From Mycolicibacterium wolinskyi (lineage in GTDB: Bacteria > Actinomycetota > Actinomycetes > Mycobacteriales > Mycobacteriaceae), in contig NZ_LQQA01000015.1 of assembly GCF_002101965.1 (NCBI RefSeq), forward strand, positions 1 through 64,000: 64,000 bases of DNA, written 5' to 3'. Positions within the stretch are counted from its first letter, which is position 1. Every line of letters begins with the position of its first letter. The position numbers were made by a program, and so were the translations under genes. The notes beneath the pieces were generated by a model that was given only the letters and a program-made list of their open reading frames with translations, did no database searches and was not told the origin of the DNA. Of the stretch, positions 17,980 to 27,097 are shown in pieces.

Positions 17980-18654
17980 GTGAGAATCACCGAAGTTCCT
18001 ATCGCGGTGCTGCGATTCCAGTACCAACTCGCCCGGCTGCCGCTCCAGTTCATCGAGGATCAGGTGGTCACTCGCATGGACTCCGAAGCGCCCGCCCGAC
18101 TCTTCTACGAGCGCTCACTCGGCATGCTCGATGTCACGGTCGGCGGCGCGCTGGGAGCGCCGGAGCTGGAGAAGCGGGGCGCGGCACTGATCGAGCGCAG
18201 CGATGCGCTTCGCCAGGCAGCTCAACTCGATGCCGAGGCGACCGCGAACGTCGAACAGGCGGATGCCGATGTCAAGAGCGCCCGCACGCGCGCGAAAGAC
18301 GAACAGGAACAGGCCCGCAAGGACAAGGAGCAGGCGGTCAAAGAGGCACGCTCCACCGCGCTCCAGAAGAAGACCGCCGCGACCGAAGCCGCCCAGAAGC
18401 GCACTGCCGCCGCCAAGAAGCGGGCCGACGAAGTCGCTGCCAAGCGCACCCAAGCCGCCGAGACCGCCAAACAGCAGGAGGAGGCGGTGATTCGCGCAGC
18501 CGAGCAGGCCGAGACCATGGTCGCGCGAGCCAAGGCCAACGATGCGCAGGACAAGCGCGCCGACGCAGCGGCCAAGCGGGCGCGTGCCGACGACATGGAC
18601 GACCTGGCCGACGCCGAGAAGCAGAAGCGTCAGGAAGAACGGGCGACCGACTGA
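17980..18654 (+). CDS. Charged coiled-coil protein of unknown function
   Basis: This 224-residue protein has a short folded N-terminus ('MRITEVPIAVLRFQYQLARLPLQFIEDQVV') followed by about 160 residues of nearly continuous Ala/Lys/Glu/Gln/Arg helix. There is no signal peptide or membrane span. The GTG at 17980 has AGGAG 5-9 nt upstream. It lies 34 bp after the CsbD-like gene, so the two form an operon. It is not recognised as a known enzyme; a structural or stress role is an inference from composition only. Confidence 0.65.
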   Translation: MRITEVPIAVLRFQYQLARLPLQFIEDQVVTRMDSEAPARLFYERSLGMLDVTVGGALGAPELEKRGAALIERSDALRQAAQLDAEATANVEQADADVKSARTRAKDEQEQARKDKEQAVKEARSTALQKKTAATEAAQKRTAAAKKRADEVAAKRTQAAETAKQQEEAVIRAAEQAETMVARAKANDAQDKRADAAAKRARADDMDDLADAEKQKRQEERATD

Positions 18655-18668
18655 CGCCCCGCGTTGTC

Positions 18669-18699
18669 GACCACCGGCGACCGAATATCGTCGGTGGTC
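18669..18699. promoter_or_regulatory. Inverted repeat ahead of an acyl-CoA dehydrogenase gene
   Basis: GACCACCG (18669-18676) and CGGTGGTC (18692-18699) are perfect 8-bp arms around 15 nt. They lie between the stop at 18654 and the start at 18718. There is no T-tract, so a protein operator or weak terminator are both possible. Confidence 0.4.
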
Positions 18700-18717
18700 A
18701 CAGCGAGGAGGCGCCTG

Positions 18718-19893
18718 ATGAGTTCGACGAAGCTGACGGCCGAAGAAGAGACCATCGTCAAGACGGTCCACAATTTCGTGGAGAAGCAGGTCAAGCCGGT
18801 CGTTCGGGAACTTGAGCACGCCAACACCTATCCCGAAGAGCTGATCGAGACCATGAAGGAGATCGGTGTCTTCGGGCTCGCGATCCCGGAGCCCTACGGT
18901 TTTGGCGCGGTGTCGATGCCGTGCTACGTGCAGGTCGCCGAGGAGTTGGCGCGCGGCTGGATGAGTTTGGCCGGCGCGATGGGCGGCCATACCGTGGTGT
19001 CGAAGTTGTTGCTGCTGTTCGGCACCGAGGACCAGAAGCAGAAGTATCTGCCGCGGATGGCGACCGGTGAACTGCGCGCCACGATGGCGCTCACCGAACC
19101 CGGCGGCGGATCGGACCTGCAGGCGATGCGGACCGTGGCACGCCGCGGGAACGAAGCCGGGGACGGCTATGTCATCAACGGCAGCAAGACCTGGATCTCG
19201 AATGCCCGTCGCTCGGATCTCGTTGCGCTGCTGTGCAAAACGGATCCCGACGCGCATCCTCCCCACAAGGGCGTGTCGATCCTCCTGGTCGAGAAGGTGC
19301 CGGGCTTCGAGATCTCGAAGGACCTGCCCAAGCTCGGCTACAAGGGCGTCGAGAGCTGCGAGCTGAACTTCACCGACTGCCACGTGCCTGCGGATGCGTT
19401 GTTGGGCACCGAAGAGGGCCGGGGGTTCGCGCAGATGATGAAGGGACTCGAGGTGGGCCGGTTGCAGGTGGCTGCCCGCGCCACCGGGGTGGCGCGGGCG
19501 GCATTCGAGGACGCGCTGCGCTACGCGCAGGACCGGGAAAGCTTCGGCAAGCCCATCTGGCAGCACCAGTCGGTGGGAAACCTGTTGGCGGACATGGGAA
19601 CCAAGCTCTATGCCGCCCGGTCGCTGCTGTTGAGCGCCGCCGAGAAGTTCGACGCAGGCGAGCGCTGCGACATGGAGGCAGGCATGGCCAAGCTGTTCGC
19701 GTCCGAGACGGCGATGCAGATCGCGCTCGACGCCGTGCGGGTGCACGGCGGCTACGGCTACTCGACCGAATACGACGTGGAGCGGTACTTCCGGGACGCG
19801 CCCCTGATGATCGTCGGCGAGGGGACCAACGAGATTCAGCGCAACGTCATCGCCAAGCAGTTGGTCGCGCGCGGCGGTCTCGACATCTACTGA
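18718..19893 (+). CDS. Acyl-CoA dehydrogenase
   Basis: The 391-residue protein is a standard-length homotetrameric-type acyl-CoA dehydrogenase. It contains 'MALTEPGGGSDLQAM', 'GSKTWISNARRSDL', 'RESFGKPIWQHQSV' (FAD-binding Arg and Gln) and 'VHGGYGYSTEYDVERYFRDA'. The C-terminal 'GEGTNEIQRNVIAKQLV' is the usual FAD motif, and the loop Glu in this motif is the catalytic base position in short-chain dehydrogenases. The ATG at 18718 has GAGGAGG 8 nt upstream. It overlaps the convergent Rrf2 gene by 7 nt. Confidence 0.9.
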   Translation: MSSTKLTAEEETIVKTVHNFVEKQVKPVVRELEHANTYPEELIETMKEIGVFGLAIPEPYGFGAVSMPCYVQVAEELARGWMSLAGAMGGHTVVSKLLLLFGTEDQKQKYLPRMATGELRATMALTEPGGGSDLQAMRTVARRGNEAGDGYVINGSKTWISNARRSDLVALLCKTDPDAHPPHKGVSILLVEKVPGFEISKDLPKLGYKGVESCELNFTDCHVPADALLGTEEGRGFAQMMKGLEVGRLQVAARATGVARAAFEDALRYAQDRESFGKPIWQHQSVGNLLADMGTKLYAARSLLLSAAEKFDAGERCDMEAGMAKLFASETAMQIALDAVRVHGGYGYSTEYDVERYFRDAPLMIVGEGTNEIQRNVIAKQLVARGGLDIY

Positions 19894-20363
19894 CGGTCCC
19901 GGGTGAGCAGTGCGCGCGTGCGGGCGGGCGCGGTCGCGGGCAGGTCGGCGAGGATGTCGGCAAGGGTGACGCCGTCGAGGCTCGCGCGCCACGCCTGGTG
20001 AGCGTCGGCCATTTTGACCGCGAGAATGCACGTGTGCCGGCACCAGCTGGCAGGCAGTGCGCCGCGGCCCTGTTTGCGGATCTCGCGGCATTCGTACGGC
20101 GCTGACGCCCCGTCGACCGCCTCGACGATCTGTAGCAGCGTGATGTCGGAGGCCGCCCGGCCGAGCCGAAATCCGCCGCGCGGACCCGTCGTCGCGGCGA
20201 GCACGCCCGCGCGGGTCAGCGCCTGCAACTGCTTGGCCAGATAGGCCGCCGGAAGATCGAAGTACTCGGCGAGATCGGCCGCCGACGCGGTCGCGCCCGG
20301 CTCCAGCTGCGCCAGCGATGTCGCGCAATGCAGCGCCCACTCCGTGGCTACGGGAAGTTTCAC
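19887..20363 (-). CDS. Rrf2-family transcriptional regulator
   Basis: The 158-residue protein has the Rrf2 winged helix ('ASAADLAEYFDLPAAYLAKQLQALTRAGVLAATTGPRGGFRLGR'). Three cysteines follow in the region where Rrf2 sensors bind an Fe-S cluster ('YECREI' and 'WCRHTC'), so a redox or NO input is possible. The GTG at 20363 has TAGAAT ending 7 nt upstream and no Shine-Dalgarno, so it is probably leaderless. It is divergent from the SDR gene at 20429, its likely target. Confidence 0.85.
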   Translation of the reverse strand: MKLPVATEWALHCATSLAQLEPGATASAADLAEYFDLPAAYLAKQLQALTRAGVLAATTGPRGGFRLGRAASDITLLQIVEAVDGASAPYECREIRKQGRGALPASWCRHTCILAVKMADAHQAWRASLDGVTLADILADLPATAPARTRALLTRDRQ

Positions 20364-20428
20364 AGCCCGTATTCTATTACAGCTATTAAGGATCTCTATT
20401 GTCCGAGATAACGACCGAAGGAGTGATC
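20364..20428. promoter_or_regulatory. Divergent Rrf2/SDR promoter region
   Basis: TAGAAT on the minus strand (20376-20371) is a -10 for a leaderless rrf2-type gene. Three CTATT repeats (20374-20378, 20383-20387, 20396-20400) run through the region and may be part of the regulator's operator. On the plus strand GAAGGAG precedes the SDR ATG at 20429. Confidence 0.45.
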
Positions 20429-21181
20429 ATGCGAATCGCAGTTGCGGGAGCGACCGGAAACATCGGCGCCCGGGTGGTGAGGGCCCTGGAAGCATCGGGC
20501 CACGACGTCGTGCCCATCAGCCGTGCCCGCGGCGTCGACCTGACGACGGGCGACGGCCTCGACGCCGCGTTGGCCGGTGTGCAAGCTGTCGTCGACGCCA
20601 TCAGCGCCCCGCCCACCGACCGGGACAGCACTGTGGACTACCTCGGCACGGCCACCGCGAACCTGCTCGCCGCCGAGGAGCGCGCGGGCGTCGGGCATCA
20701 CGTCCTGTTGTCGATCGTCGGTATTCACGCGATCGAGGGCAATCCGCACTACGCGGGTAAGCGCGAGCAGGAGCGGCTCATCGAGGCCGGCCCGGTGCCG
20801 TGGACGATCGTGCCCGCGACGCAGTTCCACGATTTCGCCGAGATGGTGGTGGGCTGGACCGCACAGGACGGCCCCGATGGCGTCACCGCCCCGATCGCCC
20901 CTCTTCTCGTTCAGCCGATCGACCCCGATGACGTCGCCGCGGTCCTGGCCGAGGTCGCCACCGGCGCGCCGCAGGGCCGGTACGCCGACGTCGCCGGTCC
21001 GCAGACACAGGATCTCGTCGACATGGCGCGCCGCACGTTGGCTGCGCGCGGGCGTGACGTCACGCTCGTGCCGACGTGGTCGGCCGTGTTCGGCCTGGAC
21101 ATGTCCGGCAACGCGTTGCTGCCCGGGGACGGCGCGCGCATCGCCCCGACTACGTTCGACGAGTGGTTGGCGCGGCTGTAG
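20429..21181 (+). CDS. NAD(P)-binding SDR/NmrA-like oxidoreductase
   Basis: The 250-residue protein has the atypical SDR nucleotide motif '[13 protein letters not shown]' at the N-terminus and the pattern of NmrA-like or NAD(P)H-binding reductases without a classical YxxxK pair. Such proteins act as quinone/flavin reductases or redox sensors. The ATG at 20429 is preferred to 20399 because of the GAAGGAG 5-11 nt upstream. The divergent Rrf2 regulator suggests control by redox or nitrosative stress. Confidence 0.8.
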   Translation: MRIAVAGATGNIGARVVRALEASGHDVVPISRARGVDLTTGDGLDAALAGVQAVVDAISAPPTDRDSTVDYLGTATANLLAAEERAGVGHHVLLSIVGIHAIEGNPHYAGKREQERLIEAGPVPWTIVPATQFHDFAEMVVGWTAQDGPDGVTAPIAPLLVQPIDPDDVAAVLAEVATGAPQGRYADVAGPQTQDLVDMARRTLAARGRDVTLVPTWSAVFGLDMSGNALLPGDGARIAPTTFDEWLARL

Positions 21182-21200
21182 AACGGCACGGCGGGCCGCG

Positions 21201-21230
21201 ATGTCGGCCGCCCCTGCCATGATGGGAGCC
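21201..21230 (+). promoter_or_regulatory. Weak damage-promoter-like layout before uvrD2
   Basis: ATGTCGG (21201-21207), 10 nt, CATGAT (21218-21223) and 7 nt to the ATG at 21231 reproduce the spacing seen at adnA and the 13E12-like fragment. Both hexamers are poorer matches. GGGAG at 21224-21228 could equally serve as a ribosome binding site. Confidence 0.25.
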
Positions 21231-23345
21231 ATGCCGTTGGAGGCTCCTCCCTCAACCCTGAGCGATCTGGACGATGAGCAGCGGGAGGCGGTGCTGGCTG
21301 CCCGTGGCCCGGTGTGCGTGCTGGCCGGGGCGGGTACCGGCAAGACCCGCACGATCACCCGCCGGATCGCCCATCTGGTTGCGGCCGGGCATGTCGCCGC
21401 CAGCCAGGTGCTGGCGGTGACCTTCACCGCGCGCGCGGCCGGTGAGATGCGGGGTCGGCTGCGTGTGCTCGGCCAGGAATCCGGGGTCGGCACCGGGGCC
21501 GTGCAGGCGGTGACGTTTCACGCCGCCGCGCGGCGCCAGCTGCAGTACTTCTGGCCGCGGCTCGTCGGCGATATCGGCTGGGAGTTGCTCGACAGCAAGT
21601 TCTCCGTCGTCGCCCAGGCGGCCAGCCGGTCCGGGATGCAGCCGAGCACCGATGACGTGCGCGACCTCGCGGGCGAAATCGAATGGGCCAAGGCGTCTTT
21701 GATCACGCCGGAGGCATACGGCGCGGCCGTCGCGAAGGCCGGCCGCGACATTCCGTTCGACGCCGCGAGAGTCGCGGCGGTCTACGCCGACTACGAGGCG
21801 CTCAAGGCCCGCCGTGACGGATCGGCCCTGCTGGATTTCGATGACCTGCTGCTGCACACCGCCGCGGCCATCGAGAACGACCCCGCGGTCGCGCAGGAGT
21901 TCCGCGACCGCTATCGCTGCTTCGTCGTCGACGAGTATCAGGACGTCACCCCGTTACAGCAGCGGGTGCTCGACGCCTGGTTGGGGGACCGGGACGATCT
22001 CACCGTCGTCGGCGACGCCAACCAGACCATCTACTCGTTCACCGGGGCCACGCCGCGCTACCTCCTCGACTTCTCCCGGCGGTTCCCCGACGCCGCCGTC
22101 GTGCGGCTGGAACGTGACTACCGCTCCACCCCTCAGGTGGTGTCGCTGGCCAACCGGGTGATCGCGGCGGCGCGTGGCCGGATGGCCGGAAGCAAGCTGC
22201 ATCTGGTGGGGCAGCGTGATCCAGGCCCGGTGCCGACGTTCTCCGAGTACTCCGACGAGGTGGCCGAAGCCAACGCGGTGGCCAAGGCGATCAAGAAGCT
22301 GATCGAATCCGGTACGGCCCCGGCCGAGATCGCGGTCCTGTACCGGATCAACGCGCAGTCCGAGGTGTATGAGGAGGCGCTGACCGAGGCAGGCATCGCG
22401 TTCCAGGTGCGTGGCGGGGAAGGGTTCTTCAGCCGTCAGGAGATCCGCCAGGCGCTCGTCGCGCTACAGCGCAACGCCGATCGGGAGGCCGGTCCGGCGG
22501 AGCTGCCCGCTCTCGTGCGCGAGCTCCTGGAGCCGTTGGGACTGACGGCCGAACCACCGTCGGGCACGCGCGCCCGCGAACGCTGGGAAGCCCTGACCGC
22601 GCTGGCGGAATTGGTCGACGAAGAGGTCGCGGTGCGGCCCGACCTCGACCTGCGCGCGCTCGTCGCCGAACTGCGTCAGCGCGCCGACGCCCGGCATCCA
22701 CCCGTCGTGCAGGGCGTGACGCTGGCCTCGCTGCACGCGGCGAAGGGGCTGGAGTGGGACGCGGTGTTCCTCGTCGGCCTGGCCGACGGCACGCTGCCGA
22801 TCTCGCACGCACTCGCGCACGGCCCCGACAGCGAGCCGGTCGAGGAGGAGCGCAGGCTGCTCTACGTCGGTGTCACGCGGGCGCGCGTGCATCTGGCGCT
22901 GAGCTGGGCCTTGGCACGCACCCCTGGCGGGCGGCAAGGGCGTCGCCCTTCGCGGTTCCTCAACGGCATCGCACCGCAGACGCAGGGGTCGAAGTCGACC
23001 GGGCCCGACCGGCCCCGTCGTCAGCGCGGCCCCGCTCCGCGCTGTCGGGTGTGCAACGCGACGCTGACCACGCCATCGGCGATCATGCTGCGGCGGTGCG
23101 AGACCTGCCCGGCCAATCTCGATGAGCAGCTGCTCGCCGAACTCAAGGACTGGCGCCTGCGCGTCTCCAAGGAGATGAAGGTGCCCGCGTTCGTGGTGTT
23201 CACCGACAACACGCTGATCGCCATCGCCGAAACACTGCCGACCGACGACGCGGCCCTCGTCGCCATCCCCGGTATCGGCGCCCGAAAACTCGAGCAGTAC
23301 GGCCAGGACGTACTGGAGTTGGTCAAAGCCCGCCAGGAATCGTAA
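21231..23345 (+). CDS. uvrD2: UvrD2, SF1 DNA helicase with HRDC domain
   Basis: The protein (704 aa) has Walker A GAGTGKTR (33-40), motif II '[12 protein letters not shown]', motif III '[15 protein letters not shown]' and '[14 protein letters not shown]'. After the motor comes the tetracysteine motif CxxC-x14-CxxC (Cys605, 608, 623, 626) and a C-terminal HRDC domain. This order (UvrD motor, Zn motif, HRDC) is specific to mycobacterial UvrD2, an essential 3'-5' helicase in M. tuberculosis. The ATG at 21231 is chosen over 21201 and 21219 by the GGGAG just upstream and the match to family N-termini. Confidence 0.94.
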   Translation: MPLEAPPSTLSDLDDEQREAVLAARGPVCVLAGAGTGKTRTITRRIAHLVAAGHVAASQVLAVTFTARAAGEMRGRLRVLGQESGVGTGAVQAVTFHAAARRQLQYFWPRLVGDIGWELLDSKFSVVAQAASRSGMQPSTDDVRDLAGEIEWAKASLITPEAYGAAVAKAGRDIPFDAARVAAVYADYEALKARRDGSALLDFDDLLLHTAAAIENDPAVAQEFRDRYRCFVVDEYQDVTPLQQRVLDAWLGDRDDLTVVGDANQTIYSFTGATPRYLLDFSRRFPDAAVVRLERDYRSTPQVVSLANRVIAAARGRMAGSKLHLVGQRDPGPVPTFSEYSDEVAEANAVAKAIKKLIESGTAPAEIAVLYRINAQSEVYEEALTEAGIAFQVRGGEGFFSRQEIRQALVALQRNADREAGPAELPALVRELLEPLGLTAEPPSGTRARERWEALTALAELVDEEVAVRPDLDLRALVAELRQRADARHPPVVQGVTLASLHAAKGLEWDAVFLVGLADGTLPISHALAHGPDSEPVEEERRLLYVGVTRARVHLALSWALARTPGGRQGRRPSRFLNGIAPQTQGSKSTGPDRPRRQRGPAPRCRVCNATLTTPSAIMLRRCETCPANLDEQLLAELKDWRLRVSKEMKVPAFVVFTDNTLIAIAETLPTDDAALVAIPGIGARKLEQYGQDVLELVKARQES

Positions 23346-23369
23346 AGATCGTGCCAAAACCGCAGGTAG

Positions 23370-23407
23370 AAAATAGGTTGTGCGATCCGGCTGTTAGGCT
23401 TTAGCCT
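23370..23407 (+). promoter_or_regulatory. Candidate whiB7 promoter
   Basis: An AT-rich AAAATA (23370-23375) lies next to TTGTGC (23378-23383). TAGCCT (23402-23407) follows after an 18-nt spacer. An A/T element abutting the -35 is known for WhiB7-dependent promoters, including the autoregulated whiB7 promoter. The start of transcription would be near 23414, about 420 nt ahead of the whiB7 ATG. Confidence 0.55.
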
Positions 23408-23453
23408 CAAGATCACACTCAGGCGACGAGACGGAAGGAGGGTGCCCGCAATC

Positions 23454-23684
23454 ATGGATATCAACATCACGTTCAGCGGTGTAGCGGTTGCAGGCATGCC
23501 GGCGTCCTTCCGTGCGGTTGAAACCGTCGCCAAAGCGGCTTACTTCGTGCCGCAGAGGCTCGCCGAGCACCCCACCGCACATGCCGCTGGCGCTGGATGG
23601 CCGGCCGCTGCTGCCGTTGCACCGCAGCGCAAGCGCCGCCCCGCCGCCGCGAACCGCGCGTCCGTGGATTGGAGCCCTCTTTAG
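23454..23684 (+). CDS. Ala-rich upstream ORF in the whiB7 leader
   Basis: A 76-codon frame (ATG 23454, with GGAAGGAGG at 23433-23441) lies in the whiB7 leader. It is unusually rich in Ala, with a run PAAAAVAP and an ending 'RPAAANRASVDWSPL'. In mycobacteria the whiB7 leader uORF couples ribosome stalling to escape from early termination, and Ala starvation or ribosome-targeting drugs induce whiB7. The peptide itself has no recognised function. A GTG at 23442 abuts the Shine-Dalgarno and is too close to be used. Confidence 0.65.
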   Translation: MDINITFSGVAVAGMPASFRAVETVAKAAYFVPQRLAEHPTAHAAGAGWPAAAAVAPQRKRRPAAANRASVDWSPL

Positions 23685-23707
23685 GTAGAGCTCCATCACC
23701 CGCCGAA

Positions 23708-23752
23708 ATGGCCACGGACCCGCAGTCAACCCGGATCCGTGGCCATATTTGT
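23708..23752 (+). terminator. Attenuator terminator in the whiB7 leader
   Basis: ATGGCCACGGA (23708-23718) pairs perfectly with TCCGTGGCCAT (23736-23746), followed by ATTTGT. The hairpin sits between the uORF stop (23684) and whiB7 (23831). It fits the conditional terminator that keeps whiB7 off until uORF translation is disturbed. Confidence 0.7.
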
Positions 23753-23830
23753 CGGTAACCCCGAGAAACCTGGTCGCAGATCCAACAACTTCTCCGACAA
23801 ACAACGACCAGGAAGTAGGGGGACAAGCAC

Positions 23831-24127
23831 ATGTCCATTGCGATGAGCGCTCCGGGGATGAGCGTCGCGCCGGTGACATGCGAAGAGCGGCTGCCGGCGG
23901 TGCCGTGCCACATCGGTGATCCGGATCTGTGGTTCGCCGAAAGCCCCGTCGAACTCGAGCGCGCGAAGGCGCTGTGCACGGATTGCCCGATCCGGCGCGA
24001 ATGCCTGTCTGCCGCGCTGGAACGGCAGGAGCCGTGGGGTGTTTGGGGCGGCGAGATCCTCGACCGCGGCACCATCGTGGCGCGCAAGCGGCCGCGTGGG
24101 CGTCCGCGTAAGGTCGCGGCGGCCTGA
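23831..24127 (+). CDS. whiB7: WhiB7, Fe-S transcription factor for intrinsic drug resistance
   Basis: The 98-residue protein has the WhiB cluster cysteines Cys26, Cys49, Cys52 and Cys58, the turn EPWGVWGGE (67-75) and a C-terminal AT-hook RGRPRK (89-94). The AT-hook is specific to WhiB7. It binds SigA and activates AT-rich promoters of ribosome-protection, drug-efflux and drug-modifying genes. GGGGG lies 8-9 nt ahead of the ATG. An additional Cys17 is not part of the usual four. Expression is likely controlled by the uORF/terminator leader and by autoregulation. Confidence 0.95.
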   Translation: MSIAMSAPGMSVAPVTCEERLPAVPCHIGDPDLWFAESPVELERAKALCTDCPIRRECLSAALERQEPWGVWGGEILDRGTIVARKRPRGRPRKVAAA

Positions 24128-24134
24128 CACCGGT

Positions 24135-24174
24135 AACGGCGCCGGGTGCGGATACGCACCCGGCGCCGTTTCGT
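24135..24174. terminator. Strong bidirectional terminator
   Basis: A perfect 16-bp stem (24135-24150 with 24155-24170) closed by GATA lies between the convergent whiB7 and PucR genes. It has AA on one side and TT on the other, so it can serve both strands. Confidence 0.75.
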
Positions 24175-24178
24175 GCGT

Positions 24179-25936
24179 TCACCCGATACCGGCGATACGG
24201 GCGACGGTCAGTGCGGCGGTGAGCCGTAACAGGTCGCGGGGACGCGAAATTCGCAGTCCGGTCAGTTCTTCGAGCCGATGGATTCGCTGCTGAACCGTGT
24301 TGGGATGCAGGTGAAGAACAGCCGCGGCGGCCCGGCGGTCGAGATTGTGATCGAGCAGGATGCGCGCGGTTCGCAGCAGCTCCGTCGACCGGTCACGGTC
24401 GTAGTCCAGGGCCGAACCCAGTACCGCAGAGGCGAATTCGCGCAGCCGCCGCGGATCGTCCAGTTGCAGCAGCAGATGTTCGATCGCGACGTCCTGCAGG
24501 TCGATGACACGGGAACCGCCGTCGTCTGCGGCGAGCCCGAGCACCCCGCGCAACGTGCGGTAGACGCCGGGAAGCTCGCCAGGTTCGGCCGCGGGCGCGA
24601 CGGCGGCGATCGTGCGTTCGATACTTCCTGTGGCGGTGAGGGTTTCGACGAGCCGGGCCGCGGCATCGTCGGTGTGGAGTCCGGCCGAGTGTGCATCACG
24701 CGGCCAGACGAGAATCAGATCCCCGCGATAGATCGCCGCGAGCGGCCGTGGCGTCACCTGGGCGATGAGCCGGTCCGCAGCGGCGAGCATCCGTTCGGTG
24801 GCCGGCCTGCCCGCGGATGCCCGCGCATCGACGCACCGCAGTCCCAGTAGCAGGTGCTCGCCGGAGAGGTCCCAGCCGAGCCGGCGGGCCCGGTCGAGCA
24901 ACCCGTCGATATCGGTGCCGTCCGAACTGAGCAGATCGGCCACGAGCGATCCCCGAAGTCGTTGCTCCACTTCGGCTGCCGTGCGTGCGCGCAACAGTTC
25001 GAGCGCCGCGACCACCGCGGTGTGCTCGATCGCCCGCACATCGAGCCCGCTGAGGACGTGGCGCTGTGCGTCGACGTGAATGTGGGCCACGACGGCGCCG
25101 TCGAGGACGACACCGGCCACCGTGGTGTCGTCGATGCCGACGACCTGGCCGCGTACGAGGTCGTCGGACGCGGGAGTGCTGGGACTCGGCCCCGCCCAGC
25201 CTGCCGCGGCGAGCGTTTCCCGGTAGACGTCTGTGATGAGCACGGCCCGTCCGAGCAACTCGGCGAGGGCCTGCGCGACGCCCGTGAGACCCTCGCCCCG
25301 CAGCGCGGTCGCCGTCAGCAACTCGTGCACCTCCTGGGCGCGGCGCAGCTCGCGGATCGTGTTCTGCTCGCTGGCGCGCAGCTGCGCGGTGCCCAGCGCG
25401 ATCGCAACCTGGGTCGCCAGTGTCGTCACGAGACTGATCTCGGCCGCATCGAATCGATGCGGCAACGCGTGATAGCCGTTGAGTGCTCCGACGACGTGAC
25501 CTGCGCGCCGCAGCGGAACCGAGATCAATGCGCGGTAGCCCTGTTCGTGTGCGACACCGCCCCACGCGAAGCCGGGATAGGCCTCGATGTCCTCGATCGC
25601 GACGACGTCGCCGGTCCGGTAGGCGATGCTCGTCGGTGCCTCGTCATCGCCGCGGACGTCGAGCAGGATGGGCCGATCCGCGTTCACCTGGGCGATGTAT
25701 TCGGCCGAGAGCCCGTGTGAGCCGACGATCGTGAGGGCGCGGCCGCTGGCATCCGGGAGGAACGCCGCGCAGAAGTCGTATCCGAGCAATGTGCACGCCG
25801 TGCGCGTGACGCGGTCGAGCAGATCGGCGACCGGTTCGTCGCTTCCGACGGCCTCGCCGATGCTGGCCAGCGCGTCGAGCCAACGCTCCAGGGGCGGGCC
25901 GACTGGCGATGTTTCAGCAGACACAACGGACAGCAT
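24179..25936 (-). CDS. PucR/CdaR-type regulator with GAF domain
   Basis: The 585-residue protein begins with a GAF-like sensor domain (about 20-190, 'LLDRVTRTACTLLGYDFCAAFLPDASGRAL'). A middle CdaR-like region follows, and the C-terminal PucR helix-turn-helix ends it ('LLDHNLDRRAAAAVLHLHPNTVQQRIHRLEELTG'). This is the plan of PucR-class activators of catabolic operons. The ATG at 25936 is tentative, since no ribosome binding site or clear leaderless -10 was found; an upstream ATG at 26023 is in frame but would overlap the divergent operon's leader. It is divergent from the ABC importer operon, its likely target. Confidence 0.82.
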   Translation of the reverse strand: MLSVVSAETSPVGPPLERWLDALASIGEAVGSDEPVADLLDRVTRTACTLLGYDFCAAFLPDASGRALTIVGSHGLSAEYIAQVNADRPILLDVRGDDEAPTSIAYRTGDVVAIEDIEAYPGFAWGGVAHEQGYRALISVPLRRAGHVVGALNGYHALPHRFDAAEISLVTTLATQVAIALGTAQLRASEQNTIRELRRAQEVHELLTATALRGEGLTGVAQALAELLGRAVLITDVYRETLAAAGWAGPSPSTPASDDLVRGQVVGIDDTTVAGVVLDGAVVAHIHVDAQRHVLSGLDVRAIEHTAVVAALELLRARTAAEVEQRLRGSLVADLLSSDGTDIDGLLDRARRLGWDLSGEHLLLGLRCVDARASAGRPATERMLAAADRLIAQVTPRPLAAIYRGDLILVWPRDAHSAGLHTDDAAARLVETLTATGSIERTIAAVAPAAEPGELPGVYRTLRGVLGLAADDGGSRVIDLQDVAIEHLLLQLDDPRRLREFASAVLGSALDYDRDRSTELLRTARILLDHNLDRRAAAAVLHLHPNTVQQRIHRLEELTGLRISRPRDLLRLTAALTVARIAGIG

Positions 25937-26035
25937 AAGAGTGTGTGGCCAGACATTGTCGGTGGTTGCGTTTTCCCGGATCGTTGGGGTGCGACGGTGA
26001 CAGCCGTCACAGACGGTGATCAAGGAGGTTCTCCG

Positions 26036-27097
26036 TTGCGAAACCCACTACGCGGCCGACGGCTCCGGTCCGTGCTCGCATGGGGACTGGCGGCAGTGAC
26101 GGTGGCGGGCACCGCCGGCTGCGCAGCCGGCCTCGGCGGCCCGGCCTCGTCACGCGCCGCGCAAGACGGCGTCATCCGCTTCACGTTCGCGCCCGATCCG
26201 GTCTGGGACTACATGAACGACACCGGGCTGCTCGAGGAGTTCGAGCAGCAGAACGGCGTGCGGATCGAGACGAGCGCGACATGGGACGAGTTCGGCCTGT
26301 TCGCCGGCGGCCACGCCGACATCATCTCGTCAGCGTCGTTCGAGGTGCCCGGCCTCGAGGAGCAGACCGAGCGCGACACCGTGGTGATCGGGCGCTACAA
26401 CTCCGAGCGCAGCCGAATCCTGGTGCGCGCAGACGATCCCGCGCAATCGCTCGCCGATCTGAAAGGCAAACGACTCGGGGTGTTCACCACGGTGTCGGGC
26501 ACGCTGGTGTGGAGCGCCCTCGTCAAGGAACTGCACGATCTCGATCTGCGCAGTGGGGGAGGCGATTTCGACCTCGTCGTGGCCGATATCCAGAACCTGT
26601 CGAACCTGTTGGCGCGCGGCGAGATCGACGCGTGCATCTGCTACCCGGATCTGTCCGCACGCGAACTGAGAGAGCAGACCGTGCGCCCGCTCTACGACGG
26701 GAAATCCTCGGCCGAGTTGTTCGCCGAAACGAACGCGCCCGGCCACGACGGCCCGATGGGCAACGTTTTCGTCGCGCGACGCGACTGGGTCGAGAACCAC
26801 CCCCGCGAGGTGTCGGAGTTCCTCGATCTGTGGAACCGCGGGCTGGCCGAATGGCGCGCGCACCGCGACGAGATCATCGAACGCTACCCGCAGCATTTCG
26901 CCGTCGAATCGCCTGTCGACATCGCGTTCATGAAAGATTATGTCGCCCAGCACGACTGGGTGGTCGACGATGTCCGATTCGACGAGCAGTGGGCCACCGA
27001 CGAGAGTTCGATCTTCGACCTGATGCGCAAGACCGGGGTCATCGGTGACGACGTCAAGGACCCGGACTTCCTGCCGACCGAAGGAGTCGACAAGTGA
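26036..27097 (+). CDS. ABC transporter substrate-binding lipoprotein (nitrate/sulfonate/taurine type)
   Basis: This 353-residue protein has a lipoprotein signal: a basic start 'LRNPLRGRRLRS', a hydrophobic core and the lipobox TAGC (Cys about residue 30). The rest has the fold of NMT1/SsuA-like binding proteins. The start is a TTG at 26036, chosen because AAGGAGG lies 7 nt upstream and it gives the best signal peptide. It would capture the substrate outside the membrane for the two permeases downstream. Its stop overlaps the GTG of the first permease. Confidence 0.8.
   Translation: MRNPLRGRRLRSVLAWGLAAVTVAGTAGCAAGLGGPASSRAAQDGVIRFTFAPDPVWDYMNDTGLLEEFEQQNGVRIETSATWDEFGLFAGGHADIISSASFEVPGLEEQTERDTVVIGRYNSERSRILVRADDPAQSLADLKGKRLGVFTTVSGTLVWSALVKELHDLDLRSGGGDFDLVVADIQNLSNLLARGEIDACICYPDLSARELREQTVRPLYDGKSSAELFAETNAPGHDGPMGNVFVARRDWVENHPREVSEFLDLWNRGLAEWRAHRDEIIERYPQHFAVESPVDIAFMKDYVAQHDWVVDDVRFDEQWATDESSIFDLMRKTGVIGDDVKDPDFLPTEGVDK

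Noticed and set aside
18115..20340. Long minus-strand frame across the third acyl-CoA dehydrogenase and the coiled-coil gene
   Set aside because: It is antisense to genes with clear motifs and ribosome binding sites; the part at 19887-20363 is in a different frame and is the real Rrf2 gene.
23747..23765. Second RecA-NDp-like TTGTCGG downstream of the whiB7 terminator
   Set aside because: The -10 position reads AAACCT and no start codon follows at the 7-nt distance seen in the other cases.
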